This document shows positions 1-9,275 of a stretch of DNA of 64,000 bases, in pieces. A program made the position numbers and the translations under genes. The notes below the pieces were generated by a model. That model searched no databases and had not been told where the DNA came from. It saw only the letters and a list, made by a program, of their open reading frames with translations. The stretch is from Bacteroidota bacterium (GTDB lineage: Bacteria > Bacteroidota > Bacteroidia > NS11-12g > UBA955): contig JAMLHC010000005.1 of NCBI GenBank assembly GCA_023957335.1, forward strand, positions 62,001-126,000, in the 5' to 3' direction. Position 1 is the first letter of the stretch, and each line of letters starts with the position of its first letter.

Positions 1-1
1 C

Positions 2-1621
2 GATGATTGATTTGTATTTTTTCATAACCTCAGCATTGTTTAGAGCTGATTCTATATCTGTATATGAAATTTTGTTATCATGCATCCAAATTTTCATATT
101 ATCGAAATTTGGAACAATCAGGGCACCAACAAATTTTTCGTTTACTCCGCAAACCATTGCCTGTTCAATTAAAAAACTTTCTTTCAGTAAATTTTCAATA
201 GGTTGTGGAGCGATATATTTACCTCCACTATTTTTGAAAAGCTCTTTTTTGCGGTCAATAATCTTATAAAATTTACCATTCACAAGTGTCCCAATATCTC
301 CGGTATGAAGCCATCCATCTATAATCATCTCATTGGTTTCTTGTGGATTCTTATAATACCCGACCATATTGTTTTCTCCTTTGCAGAGAATTTCACCATC
401 ATCAGCAAGTTTCACTTCTACTTGGTTGATAACTGTTCCGATTGTGCCAATCATGCGGTTTTCTTTTCCATATCTGTTAACAGTAATCACAGGTGATGTT
501 TCTGTCAAACCATAACCTTCCATAATGGTTATTCCTGCAGCTGAAAAAAGAGTAGCCAATTTGGGAGGACAAGCGGCTCCGCCAACTACAATAGCTTTGA
601 CATTGCCTCCTAAGGCTGCGCGCCATTTGTTAAAGATGAGTTTGTTTGAAATTGCTAATTGAATGTTGTAGAATGAATTGTTGCCTTCTATCTTGTATTT
701 ATTACCAATACGCACTGCCCAAAAGAATAGTAACTTTTTAATACCCTTAAGTTCACTTCCTTTCTTCATTATCTTCTCATACACTTTTTCTAACAAACGT
801 GGTACGGTAACGAATAATGCCGGTCTTACTTCTTTTAAGTTATCGGCAATGGTTTCCATACCCTCTGCATAATAAATAGAATAGCCATTATAGATATAGA
901 TATATGTAACGGTTTTTTCAAATATATGATTGAGAGGCAAAAAACTTAAACTTTTTTTATTTTCCTCCGGTACTCCAATTTCTTCGATTACATCTTTTAC
1001 ATTTTTGACATTGCTCACAATGTTTTTGTGACTTAACATAACACCTTTGGGCTTGCCGGTAGTTCCTGAAGTGTAAATAATGGTTGCAATATCATCTTCT
1101 TGAATTGCCTGCTTTCGTTTCTCAATTTCAACTATTTCACTTTCGTTGGGTTGAGATAGTATTTGTCGCCAAGGATTGGTTCCTTCTCCTTCATCAAACG
1201 TATAAATGTCTTTTAGTGAAGGTATTTGTGATTTTACTTCTGATAACTTCTTGTAAATGAGTTTAGAATTGACAAAAGCATATTTTACTTCTGCTTCATT
1301 AAACACGTAGATAATGTCATCTATATTGGTATTGGGATATAAGGGCACCAAAACTGCTCCGGATTGTTGTGTGGCAAAGTCGGTAATGAGCCATTCCGGG
1401 CGGCTATTGCTGATAAGTCCGATTTTGTCTTGATTTTCGACTCCGTTCTTGTGTTGAATTCCTAATTTGATTAATCCATTGGTAAGCGCATTAGCGTCAT
1501 CTATTATTTGTTTAGAACTGAGTTTCTTATAAGCTCCATTTAGTTTGGAGGCTAACAATACAGGCTTTTGTTTCACTCGTTCAAAATAAAGACAGTCAAA
1601 AAGTCGTAGAAATTTTTCCAT
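2..1621 (-). CDS. Long-chain acyl-CoA synthetase (AMP-dependent), C-terminus beyond window
   Basis: Activates fatty acids to acyl-CoA via an acyl-adenylate. The frame is open from an ATG at 1621 to the window edge (540 codons), so the C-terminal end is missing. The ANL-superfamily P-loop IIYTSGTTGKPKG lies near residue 180, followed by MLSHKN. A later GYGLTETSP segment and WLHTGDIG match the adenylate-binding motifs, and the frame ends in the IDRKKELFKNSGGKY hinge and the start of the small C-terminal domain. The N-terminus (MEKFLRLFDCLYFERVKQKP) fits bacterial FadD-like proteins of about 590 residues. A perfect -7 box lies just upstream at 1643-1650. Chain-length specificity cannot be read from sequence. 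The family call is firm. Confidence 0.9.
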   Translation of the reverse strand, partial: MEKFLRLFDCLYFERVKQKPVLLASKLNGAYKKLSSKQIIDDANALTNGLIKLGIQHKNGVENQDKIGLISNSRPEWLITDFATQQSGAVLVPLYPNTNIDDIIYVFNEAEVKYAFVNSKLIYKKLSEVKSQIPSLKDIYTFDEGEGTNPWRQILSQPNESEIVEIEKRKQAIQEDDIATIIYTSGTTGKPKGVMLSHKNIVSNVKNVKDVIEEIGVPEENKKSLSFLPLNHIFEKTVTYIYIYNGYSIYYAEGMETIADNLKEVRPALFVTVPRLLEKVYEKIMKKGSELKGIKKLLFFWAVRIGNKYKIEGNNSFYNIQLAISNKLIFNKWRAALGGNVKAIVVGGAACPPKLATLFSAAGITIMEGYGLTETSPVITVNRYGKENRMIGTIGTVINQVEVKLADDGEILCKGENNMVGYYKNPQETNEMIIDGWLHTGDIGTLVNGKFYKIIDRKKELFKNSGGKYIAPQPIENLLKESFLIEQAMVCGVNEKFVGALIVPNFDNMKIWMHDNKISYTDIESALNNAEVMKKYKSII

Positions 1622-1642
1622 ATTGTGAGTATACTGTGTGGT

Positions 1643-1676
1643 CAAAAATAGCTATCATTTGATAAAATCAACCAAA
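1643..1676 (-). promoter_or_regulatory. Predicted Bacteroidota promoter for the acyl-CoA synthetase
   Basis: On the minus strand TATTTTTG (1643-1650) matches the TAnnTTTG -7 consensus exactly. A TTTG (1673-1676) lies 22 nt upstream, slightly longer than the usual 19-21; a GTTG at 18 nt is an alternative. The ATG at 1621 would follow with a leader of roughly 15-18 nt. Confidence 0.45.
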
Positions 1677-1690
1677 AAAGTTAGAACAAA

Positions 1691-1721
1691 AAAAAAGCTG
1701 CCCTAAATGGACAGCTTTTTT
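1691..1721 (-). terminator. Rho-independent terminator after the Asp-box protein
   Basis: The arms 1691-1703 and 1709-1721 are inverted repeats (core AGCTG, one C:A mismatch) around a 5-nt loop. On the minus strand the stem runs into a long T tract, as expected for the end of the gene finishing at 1738. The T and A flanks are symmetric, so it could work in both directions. Confidence 0.75.
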
Positions 1722-1737
1722 GAGGGGAGAGCAGAAC

Positions 1738-3690
1738 TTACTCAACTATCATTTTACGAGTAATAGTATTGTTGCCGGCAGTTAAGGTATAAAAATACAC
1801 GCCACTGCTCAAATTGGTTCCGTCAAGGGTTATAACATGGTTTCCTTGATTTAAATTGGTAATTTTATTGCTGATAACAATCTTCCCGGTAAGGTCTTTT
1901 ACTTCAACATTCAAAACGGGGGTGTACCCATTGAGATAAATGGTGATATCGGTTTGACCGCTAAAAGGGTTGGGAACGTTTTGAGACACTACAAATACTT
2001 GAGAATTATTCTTGATTTCTTGAACATTCAAACTCCACAAATTACCAACGATAGAATCTAAGACATCTTGTTTTGGGATTGCCGCATACATGATATCATT
2101 TCCATTTTCAGAAATAGGGTGGTTATTTGCAGATGCAGAATTGTTAGCTAGATTGGTTCCGGGTATATCATCTTGTTGAAAAATCAGATGTACATATTCG
2201 TTCACGCGTCTTGCTATAGAAGGGAAGTCATTCTCCTTGTTGAGTATTTTGGTTAAACACTGAGGTCCGTGCCATGTTGCACCGCCATCTTTAGAATACA
2301 TGATATATATAGCTCTATAATTCAAGGAATTATCATCTAATGCACCCTCAACTGGCATGGAGAAAGCAACGTATAAATTTCCGTCTGCATCAATACCTGC
2401 ACTGGGTTGTCTAAGTACACTTGTGTTTCCAAGTCTTGCAACAGAGTATATATCTGAAGGGATATTACCGTTTTCAAGATTCCAATAAGTGCCTTTTTCA
2501 ATGGAATAACCGCCATCTTGATCTCTATCAAACATAGCACCGTAAGCTATGATACCGGGTTCGGTTGTTCCTTCATTCCAATACATCAAGCCCGCAGTTC
2601 CCGGAAAGAATGAATAACTGTCGTCTGTGGAGTCTGTTTTTAATACTCTGCCTAAGCCATACCATACATGACATTTGCCGTTAGCGTCAATTAACACATC
2701 CATGGTACCATCGCTACAAAAAGGTGTATCTAAAGCTAAGGTGCCTTGTTTCAATGGAGCATTTGCTAGTGAATCTACAAAGTAGTGTGTAAAAGTTGTA
2801 CCGTTGTCGTATGACTTCCAAAGAGACACATCAGTTCCTAATCTACCGGTTACTATTGCCACAATACTGTCTCTCACATCAATAGCGTAATTGTCTCCAC
2901 CACCATAAGCCCATCTGGTAGAGTCATAACCAGGAAGTAATGTATGCTCAAAGTCCCAAGTCTGACCACCATCTGAAGAACGTGAATATGTCATGGGGGC
3001 TTTGATTCCATTTACTTTTGGTGCGGGTGGGTCAGAAGGAGCTGATGAATCAGCGTAGTTAGAGATAACGTGAATATAATTTAGTCCATCTGTACCGATT
3101 CTTGCCCACAAGGGTCTAAGTTTAGTTTGTGTTAAAATTGCTTGTTGTGTAAAAGCAGTATTGCCAATAGCACTATTAGTTGACATAATAAAACCGCCAT
3201 CTTCTGCACTGTGTGCTATGATAACTTCTTTATTTCCTCCTATCAATGCAATACTGGGCCAGCCGGTTCTTTTAGTCTCGATTCGAGGAGTAGCACCATC
3301 TGCTACTGTCATCCAATTGGTCTTGTCGTTATGATTATATCCTGTGCCTCTGTTAGCAAAAGCATTGTCGGTGGCGGTAGTCCATACTGCACTAATTGTT
3401 CCGTCAGGATACAAAATAACTCTTTTGCCCATGGACGCATTTGACTGTTGGTCATACTTTGTATTGCCAATCTTGACAAATGAATAGTTAACATCGCGTC
3501 TTTCAACGGTAGTTGATTTTTTTGCGGGAGCAATGACAGGATTAGGATTGGTCTGTTGCACCACAGGTGCTTTGTCTTTTGTTGTTACCGGTTGATTTGA
3601 AATCGAAACCTGATTTGAGTTAATCTTGCTTTGGGCTGCTAAACTCCCTGTTGCAAGAAGAGGAATCATTAATAAGTAAATCTTTTTCAT
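1738..3690 (-). CDS. Secreted Asp-box (BNR/sialidase-like) protein with T9SS sorting domain
   Basis: 650 residues. A signal peptide (MKKIYLLMIPLLATGSLAAQS) precedes a low-complexity linker rich in Gln, Pro and Lys. The body carries three Asp-box motifs of the S-x-D-x-G-x-T-W type: SSDGGQTW at 238-245, SYDNGTTF at 293-300 and SKDGGATW at 465-472. These mark a sialidase-like beta-propeller. Residues from about 570 to the end, with VPNPFSGQTDITIYL and a terminal KMIVE, form a type A T9SS C-terminal sorting domain, so the protein is probably exported by the T9SS and anchored or released at the surface. The catalytic residues of true sialidases are not evident, so no enzyme activity is claimed. 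It is a single gene with its own terminator. Confidence 0.8.
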   Translation of the reverse strand: MKKIYLLMIPLLATGSLAAQSKINSNQVSISNQPVTTKDKAPVVQQTNPNPVIAPAKKSTTVERRDVNYSFVKIGNTKYDQQSNASMGKRVILYPDGTISAVWTTATDNAFANRGTGYNHNDKTNWMTVADGATPRIETKRTGWPSIALIGGNKEVIIAHSAEDGGFIMSTNSAIGNTAFTQQAILTQTKLRPLWARIGTDGLNYIHVISNYADSSAPSDPPAPKVNGIKAPMTYSRSSDGGQTWDFEHTLLPGYDSTRWAYGGGDNYAIDVRDSIVAIVTGRLGTDVSLWKSYDNGTTFTHYFVDSLANAPLKQGTLALDTPFCSDGTMDVLIDANGKCHVWYGLGRVLKTDSTDDSYSFFPGTAGLMYWNEGTTEPGIIAYGAMFDRDQDGGYSIEKGTYWNLENGNIPSDIYSVARLGNTSVLRQPSAGIDADGNLYVAFSMPVEGALDDNSLNYRAIYIMYSKDGGATWHGPQCLTKILNKENDFPSIARRVNEYVHLIFQQDDIPGTNLANNSASANNHPISENGNDIMYAAIPKQDVLDSIVGNLWSLNVQEIKNNSQVFVVSQNVPNPFSGQTDITIYLNGYTPVLNVEVKDLTGKIVISNKITNLNQGNHVITLDGTNLSSGVYFYTLTAGNNTITRKMIVE

Positions 3691-3770
3691 GTCTGAATGA
3701 TATTGTATTTGTGGGTGTAAAAGTAGTTAAAATTGTTAACAAGGTAAAAAAAATGAAACGAAAATGCGAA

Positions 3771-4805
3771 TTAATGGACTTCAATATTAAAAATACGGAT
3801 AATCATTTCTCGCATAAGCTCACCTTCAGATGTATTATTGCCGCCCACTCCCTTTGATTTCAAATCGTAATATTTGAGAAGCGATAGGATGCTTTCAATT
3901 TTGTTTACGCTGTAATTTGCCCCGGCTATTTTATATTCTGTTAAGAAGAATTGGTTAATCCCCAATTTAGTAGCTAATTCTTGGGGTGGGAGGCTTTTAA
4001 ATTCGTGAAAAAGAAGAATCTTGTTGAAATATGCAAATAGATTGCTGATTGTTAGCAGGAGAGGATTCTTGGCAGCGTCATTGGCAAAATAGTTAATGAT
4101 TTGAATGGATTTGTTATAATTGTGTTCACCAATCGCTTTCTGTAATTCAAAAACATTGAAATCCTTACTTATTCCAATATTATCTTCAATATGTTTGGTA
4201 TTGATAAGCTGAACTTCCGGTGGAAGTTGTATCAACATCTTGTCTATTTCGTTTTCTATTTTATTTAAATCGTTACCTAAATATTCTGCTATGAGTAAGG
4301 CTGCTTGTGAATGGATAGTTTTTCCGGTGTTTTTGATATGGTTTTCTATCCACATTGGAACTTGATTGTCATACAATCGGTCAAAGTTTGCAAAGGTGTA
4401 TTTCTGAAATAGCTTGCCGACTTTTGTTCGTTGGTCAATTTTTTTAGATTTATAATTAATAACTAAAATGGTGCTTTTAAGCGGGTTTTCAAGATATGTA
4501 TGAAAATCTTCTATCTGATCTTTGTGCAGGTTCTGTGCTTCTTTTACAATGATTACTTGATAATCGGCTCCCATCGGATATCGCTTGGCTGCCATAACAA
4601 TATCTTTTACTTTGACATCTTTACCATAAAGCACAGATTGGTTAAATCCTTTCTCTTCAGGTTTTAATACCGTTTCTTCTATGAGATTAGACAGCTTGTC
4701 AATATAGTATGTTTCTTCCCCTTGCAGGAAATAAACAGGCGAAAATTCTCTGCTCTTCACTAAATTCGCAATCCTTTTATAATCGTCTATTGGATTTTTT
4801 GCCAT
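3771..4805 (-). CDS. holA: DNA polymerase III subunit delta
   Basis: 344 residues, the usual length of the clamp-loader delta subunit, which opens the beta sliding clamp during replication. The N-terminus (YFLQGEETYYIDKLSNLIEE) is the typical delta Walker-like region without a functional P-loop. The middle shows the helical pattern around LLIAEYLGNDLNKIENEIDKM that is conserved in HolA, and the C-terminus holds the helical collar domain. It diverges from the HsdR_N-domain gene starting at 4847, with 41 nt between the two starts. I recognise this pairing as recurrent in Bacteroidota genomes. Confidence 0.93.
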   Translation of the reverse strand: MAKNPIDDYKRIANLVKSREFSPVYFLQGEETYYIDKLSNLIEETVLKPEEKGFNQSVLYGKDVKVKDIVMAAKRYPMGADYQVIIVKEAQNLHKDQIEDFHTYLENPLKSTILVINYKSKKIDQRTKVGKLFQKYTFANFDRLYDNQVPMWIENHIKNTGKTIHSQAALLIAEYLGNDLNKIENEIDKMLIQLPPEVQLINTKHIEDNIGISKDFNVFELQKAIGEHNYNKSIQIINYFANDAAKNPLLLTISNLFAYFNKILLFHEFKSLPPQELATKLGINQFFLTEYKIAGANYSVNKIESILSLLKYYDLKSKGVGGNNTSEGELMREMIIRIFNIEVH

Positions 4806-4846
4806 AAGTACTGTTTATGCTTCTTTGTTTTTAATTTGCAGGTGCA

Positions 4847-5296
4847 ATGCAAGCGATTAATCTGCCTGAATTTACACCTCTGCTCAAAAACTCTGGGCAA
4901 AGGAAGTACATTTTTGACTCTTTTCGAAAAAAGTTTGTAACGCTTACCCCGGAAGAGTGGGTGCGCCAGCATTGGTTGCATTTTTTGGTAAATTTTAAAG
5001 CAGTTCCCAAAGGGGGAGTGGGTGTAGAAGTTGCTCTAAAGTACAATGAAATGAGCAAGCGTGCCGATATTGTTGTCTTTAATAAAAGTCAAAAACCGGC
5101 ATTGATTGTCGAATGTAAGGCTACGCACATAGAATTGTCTGAACAAACTTGTATGCAGATTGCGCATTATAATGCGGTTTTTAAAGCCCGATTTCTCATA
5201 GTGTCTAACGGAATTCAGCATTTCTTGTTCGAAGTTGATTTTGATGCAAATGACTATAAGAGGCTCACTGAGTTGCCTGACTATGGAGCTTGGTAA
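4847..5296 (+). CDS. Solitary type I restriction HsdR_N-domain protein
   Basis: 149 residues forming essentially one HsdR N-terminal nuclease-like domain (PF13588 type). The PD-(D/E)XK-like core can be traced: an early Glu (EEWVRQHWLHFLV), then ADIVVFN, then ALIVECKA, which supply the Asp and the E-x-K pair. The helicase and specificity parts of a restriction enzyme are absent, and no hsdM or hsdS lies nearby, so it is not part of a type I system. It is divergent from holA. Its function is unknown; the domain suggests DNA binding or cleavage, or a role linked to replication. The start is the first ATG of the frame. Confidence 0.8.
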   Translation: MQAINLPEFTPLLKNSGQRKYIFDSFRKKFVTLTPEEWVRQHWLHFLVNFKAVPKGGVGVEVALKYNEMSKRADIVVFNKSQKPALIVECKATHIELSEQTCMQIAHYNAVFKARFLIVSNGIQHFLFEVDFDANDYKRLTELPDYGAW

Positions 5297-5355
5297 GAAG
5301 GAGTAATTTGTTTTTAAAGGGTATTAAATATAAATGTAACTTGTTCCCTCCACTC

Positions 5356-5387
5356 TTTGGTTATATCATCTAAATAAATCAATTTTG
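5356..5387 (+). promoter_or_regulatory. Predicted promoter of the M20 dipeptidase gene
   Basis: TTTG (5356-5359), a 20-nt spacer and CAATTTTG (5380-5387), one base off the TAnnTTTG consensus. The implied leader to the ATG at 5428 is about 35 nt. Confidence 0.45.
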
Positions 5388-5427
5388 ACCCCACTTTTAA
5401 ACGAACACCTAATCAAATTAATTAAAG

Positions 5428-6789
5428 ATGAATTGGAATGAATATATTGATTCAAACAAGCAACGTTTTATGGACGAATTGTTTGACTGGCTTAGAATCC
5501 CCTCAGTTAGTGCGGATAGCAAATTTAAAAATGATGTAAAAAGAGCCGCAGATTATCTGGCTGACAAATTCAAAGCAGCAGGGGCGGATAATATTACTAT
5601 TGAACAGACCGCAGGTAATCCCATAGTGTATGCAGAAAAAATTATAAATCCTTCATTACCTACAATCTTGGTATATGGACACTATGACGTACAGCCTTCT
5701 GATCCTGACAATCTTTGGACTACACCGGCATTTGAACCGGCAATCAGAGATGGTAAAATCTATGCAAGAGGTTCTTGTGATGATAAAGGACAGGTTTATA
5801 TGCATGTTAAAGCTTTTGAGACCATGATGCAGACAAATACACTCCCCTGCAATGTTAAATTTATGATTGAGGGAGAAGAAGAAGTAGGGTCAGCCAATTT
5901 GGGTATCTATTGCAAAGCTCACAAGGATAAACTGAAAGCCGATGTTGTGTTAATATCAGACACAGCCATGATTTCACTCGATACCCCGAGCCTGGATACA
6001 GGACTTAGAGGCTTGAGTTATGTGCAAGTTGAAGTAACAGGTCCTGATCATGACTTGCATTCAGGAGTGTATGGTGGCGCAGTTGCTAACCCCATCAATG
6101 TGTTGTGTACAATGATTGCTTCTATGCACGATGAAAATAGGCACATCACAATCCCCGGATTTTATGACAAAGTACTTGAATTGACAAATGAAGAAAGAAT
6201 TGCATTAAACAAAGCACCTTTCAACCTTGAAGATTATAAAAAAGAACTTGGAATAGATGAAGTATTGGGTGAAACCTCTTTTACTACATTAGAAAGAACC
6301 GGAATTCGTCCAACCCTTGATGTAAATGGAATCTGGGGTGGATATACAGGAGAAGGAAGCAAGACAGTATTACCTTCCAAAGCCTATGCAAAAATATCCA
6401 TGAGACTTGTTCCAAATCAACGTTCAGGAGAAATTACCGAATTGTTTACCAAGCACTTTTTAAGCATTGCACCTAAATCTGTAAAAGTAAAAGTTGAGGC
6501 TCATCACGGTGGCGAACCCGTTGTTACACCAACCGATTCTCATGCATACAAATCTGCTGCAAAAGCTATCAAAGAAACTTTTGGAAAAGACCCCATTCCA
6601 ACCAGAGGCGGAGGAAGTATTCCCATTGTAGCCTTGTTTGAAGATGTATTAGGTTTGAAATCAATTTTGATGGGATTTGGCTTAGATTCAGATGATATTC
6701 ACTCCCCTGATGAACATTATGGTGTTGAGAATTTCTACAAAGGAATTCAAACTATTCCTTATTTCTTCAAATACTTCTCAGAAAAGTAA
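5428..6789 (+). CDS. M20 family dipeptidase (zinc metallopeptidase)
   Basis: 453 residues. It hydrolyses dipeptides or short peptides in the cytoplasm with a two-metal centre. The metal-binding and catalytic elements are visible: YGHYDVQPSDP (first His and catalytic Asp), GSCDDKGQ (bridging Asp), IEGEEEVGS (catalytic Glu and metal Glu), SDTAM, and a late HSPDEHYGVE with the final His. The dimerisation (lid) domain lies between about residues 190 and 350 and includes DLHSGVYGGAVANP, characteristic of the CNDP/PepV-like branch. There is no signal peptide. It stands alone with its own putative promoter and is followed by the aldolase gene 46 nt downstream. The exact substrate cannot be told. Confidence 0.9.
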   Translation: MNWNEYIDSNKQRFMDELFDWLRIPSVSADSKFKNDVKRAADYLADKFKAAGADNITIEQTAGNPIVYAEKIINPSLPTILVYGHYDVQPSDPDNLWTTPAFEPAIRDGKIYARGSCDDKGQVYMHVKAFETMMQTNTLPCNVKFMIEGEEEVGSANLGIYCKAHKDKLKADVVLISDTAMISLDTPSLDTGLRGLSYVQVEVTGPDHDLHSGVYGGAVANPINVLCTMIASMHDENRHITIPGFYDKVLELTNEERIALNKAPFNLEDYKKELGIDEVLGETSFTTLERTGIRPTLDVNGIWGGYTGEGSKTVLPSKAYAKISMRLVPNQRSGEITELFTKHFLSIAPKSVKVKVEAHHGGEPVVTPTDSHAYKSAAKAIKETFGKDPIPTRGGGSIPIVALFEDVLGLKSILMGFGLDSDDIHSPDEHYGVENFYKGIQTIPYFFKYFSEK

Positions 6790-6797
6790 ATAAATCA

Positions 6798-6805
6798 TAC
6801 ATTTG
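6798..6805 (+). promoter_or_regulatory. -7 box upstream of the aldolase gene
   Basis: TACATTTG matches TAnnTTTG exactly, about 27 nt before the putative transcript start-to-ATG interval of the gene at 6836. No TTTG is seen at the expected -33 distance, which would fall in the end of the dipeptidase gene. Confidence 0.4.
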
Positions 6806-6835
6806 CCGTCCTTTAAAAGTTAACTGGAAAAGACC

Positions 6836-7897
6836 ATGATGAATACAGCAGAAATCCAAAATTTATTAGGTGCTGAGTCAGAAAGTTTGATGACACATCA
6901 ATCAAAAACCATTGGAAACGAATTGTTAACGCTCCCTGGTGCAGACTTTATTGACCGTACTTTTGCATTTAGTAACAGAAATCCTCAAGTTTTAAGAAAC
7001 CTTCAGGCATTGTATGGCAACGGACGTTTGGCTAATACCGGCTATGTTTCAATTCTACCAGTTGACCAAGGGATAGAGCATAGTGCTGGAGCATCGTTTG
7101 CCCCCAATCCTATTTTCTTTGACTCAGAGAATATAGTAAAACTTGCTATTGAAGGAGGTTGTAATGCTGTTGCCTCAACATTCGGAGTGCTCGCATCTTG
7201 CTCTAGAAAATATGCTCATAAGATTCCTTTTGTTGTTAAAATCAATCATAACGAGCTTTTGACATACCCTAACAAGTATGATCAAATCGCATTTGGTTCA
7301 GTTGAAGAAGCATGGAATTTAGGAGCTGTGGCAGTAGGGGCAACCATTTATTTTGGTTCAGAAGAATCATCCAGACAAATTGTTGAAATTGCCGAAGCAT
7401 TTGAAAGAGCGCATGAATTGGGAATGGCAACCATTCTTTGGTGTTATTTGAGAAATAATAATTTCAAGAAAGATGGAGTTGATTATCATACAGCAGCAGA
7501 CCTAACCGGGCAAGCAAATCACTTAGGAGTAACAATCCAAGCGGATATTATTAAGCAAAAATTACCTACAAATAACGGTGGCTTTAAAGCGCTGAATTTT
7601 GGTAAGACACACGATAAAGTTTATTCTCAACTTACAACTGACCATCCCATTGACCTTTGCAGGTATCAAGTTGCAAATTGCTATATGGGTAAAGTAGGGT
7701 TAATAAATTCGGGTGGCGAAAGCAAAGGAGAGTCGGATTTAGCAGACGCTGTGAGAACTGCTGTTATTAACAAAAGGGCAGGAGGGCATGGTTTGATTTC
7801 AGGTAGAAAGGCTTTTCAAAAACCTATGAATGAAGGTATTAAGTTGCTTAATGCTATTCAGGATGTTTATCTTAACAAAGAAATTACCATAGCATAA
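6836..7897 (+). CDS. fbaB: Class I fructose-bisphosphate aldolase
   Basis: 353 residues of the DhnA/FbaB-type class I aldolase family, which cleaves fructose 1,6-bisphosphate through a lysine Schiff base in glycolysis and gluconeogenesis. [16 protein letters not shown] near residue 75 is the family hallmark. [25 protein letters not shown] and [14 protein letters not shown] follow in the expected order for a TIM barrel, the last being a phosphate-binding loop. Length agrees with bacterial homologues. Two adjacent ATGs (6836 and 6839) could start translation; the first is used here. The gene lies between the dipeptidase and accD without obvious functional linkage. Confidence 0.92.
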   Translation: MMNTAEIQNLLGAESESLMTHQSKTIGNELLTLPGADFIDRTFAFSNRNPQVLRNLQALYGNGRLANTGYVSILPVDQGIEHSAGASFAPNPIFFDSENIVKLAIEGGCNAVASTFGVLASCSRKYAHKIPFVVKINHNELLTYPNKYDQIAFGSVEEAWNLGAVAVGATIYFGSEESSRQIVEIAEAFERAHELGMATILWCYLRNNNFKKDGVDYHTAADLTGQANHLGVTIQADIIKQKLPTNNGGFKALNFGKTHDKVYSQLTTDHPIDLCRYQVANCYMGKVGLINSGGESKGESDLADAVRTAVINKRAGGHGLISGRKAFQKPMNEGIKLLNAIQDVYLNKEITIA

Positions 7898-7940
7898 ACC
7901 TTGTTCGCTTGTACCGGATATTAACCTAACAGAAAAAACT

Positions 7941-8822
7941 ATGAGTTGGTTTAAAAGAGTAAAAGAAGGAATTACAACAAAATCAAAGGAGAAAAAATAT
8001 ATCCCTGACGGATTGTGGAATAAATGCCCAAAGTGCAAAACAATCACACAATCCAAAGATTTGGTTGAAAATAAATATGTATGCCCATCTTGCAGTTATC
8101 ATCACAAAATAAGTTCTGAAGAGTACTTTCACATTCTGTTTGATGAACAAAAATTCAAAGAGTTATATGCCGAAATAGTATCGGGTGACCCGCTTCAGTT
8201 TTTTGATACCAAATCATACACCGAACGCTTGGTTGAAACACAAGCCAAAACGGGTTTAAAAGACGCATTGCGTGTTGCAGTCGGGAAAATAAACGGTACT
8301 AAAACCGTTATTTCTTGTATGGATTTTGGTTTTATAGGTGGTTCGATGGGTTCTGTGGTGGGCGAAAAGATCGCACGCTCTATTGACTATGCCAGAGAGA
8401 ATCAAATTCCACTAATTATTATTTCTAAATCGGGTGGTGCCAGAATGATGGAAGCTGCGTTTTCGCTCATGCAAATGGCAAAAACATCTGCAAAGCTTGC
8501 CCTGCTCAATCAAGAAGGGATACCTTATCTATCCATTCTTACTGACCCTACAACAGGTGGTGTAACTGCTTCATTTGCAATGTTGGGTGATTTTAATATC
8601 GCTGAACCGGAAGCCTTGATTGGGTTTGCCGGACCGCGCGTTATCAGAGAAACGATTGGAAAAGATCTTCCTAAAGGTTTTCAAAGTTCGGAGTTCCTAC
8701 AAGAACACGGCTTTGTGGATTTTATAGTACCCAGAACCGAAATGAAAGAGAAGGTAGGTAATTTGCTTAAAATGATTTATACTAAAAAAACATCTGCTAA
8801 AAAAGTGGATAAAAGTGAGTAA
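7941..8822 (+). CDS. accD: Acetyl-CoA carboxylase carboxyltransferase subunit beta
   Basis: 293 residues. With AccA it transfers CO2 from carboxybiotin to acetyl-CoA, forming malonyl-CoA in the first step of fatty acid synthesis. The N-terminal zinc ribbon is clear (CPKCKTI near residue 30 and CPSCSYHH about 20 residues later). The crotonase-like carboxyltransferase body has GFIGGSMGSVVGEKIARS and SGGARMMEAAFSLMQMAK, the usual oxyanion-hole and CoA-binding segments, and ends with LPKGFQSSEFL and GFVDFIV. The Lys-rich tail is not conserved. accA is not in the window. Confidence 0.96.
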   Translation: MSWFKRVKEGITTKSKEKKYIPDGLWNKCPKCKTITQSKDLVENKYVCPSCSYHHKISSEEYFHILFDEQKFKELYAEIVSGDPLQFFDTKSYTERLVETQAKTGLKDALRVAVGKINGTKTVISCMDFGFIGGSMGSVVGEKIARSIDYARENQIPLIIISKSGGARMMEAAFSLMQMAKTSAKLALLNQEGIPYLSILTDPTTGGVTASFAMLGDFNIAEPEALIGFAGPRVIRETIGKDLPKGFQSSEFLQEHGFVDFIVPRTEMKEKVGNLLKMIYTKKTSAKKVDKSE

Positions 8823-8887
8823 AGGTAAAATCTTATTCTCTTATTTCGTGCCAATCAAAAACACATAAAATTAAAATATAAAAAGAT

Positions 8888-9268
8888 ATGAATTTCCCAT
8901 CAGAATTAAAGTACACAAAAGACCACGAATGGGTCAAAGTTGACGGAGCTATTGCAACAATTGGAGTAACCGACTTTGCACAAGGAGAACTTGGAGACAT
9001 CGTTTTCGTTGACATTTCTTCTCAAGGACAATCACTGAGTAAAGAGTCTGTCTTTGGAACTATTGAAGCAGTAAAAACTGTTTCTGATTTATTTATGCCG
9101 CTATCAGGAGAGGTTATTGAGATAAACTCTTCTCTTGACTCAACGCCCGATGCCATTAACTCAGACCCTTATGGGGAAGGTTGGATTGTAAAAGTTAAGA
9201 TTTCTAACCCTGCTGAGTTAGACAGCTTGTTGGATGTGGCTGCTTACAAAGCCTTAACCGGAAACTAA
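8888..9268 (+). CDS. gcvH: Glycine cleavage system H protein
   Basis: 126 residues, the normal size of the lipoyl carrier that shuttles the aminomethyl group between the P, T and L proteins of glycine cleavage. The lipoyl-attachment lysine is K63 in [12 protein letters not shown], with the family signature around [24 protein letters not shown] near the start and [14 protein letters not shown] near the end are typical. It is followed after 7 nt by the VanZ-like gene, so the two are probably cotranscribed. gcvP and gcvT are not in the window. Confidence 0.96.
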   Translation: MNFPSELKYTKDHEWVKVDGAIATIGVTDFAQGELGDIVFVDISSQGQSLSKESVFGTIEAVKTVSDLFMPLSGEVIEINSSLDSTPDAINSDPYGEGWIVKVKISNPAELDSLLDVAAYKALTGN

Positions 9269-9275
9269 ACTATCC

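Noticed and set aside
4847..5296. Type I restriction-modification system
   Set aside because: Only an HsdR_N-like domain is present; no helicase, methylase or specificity subunit exists nearby.
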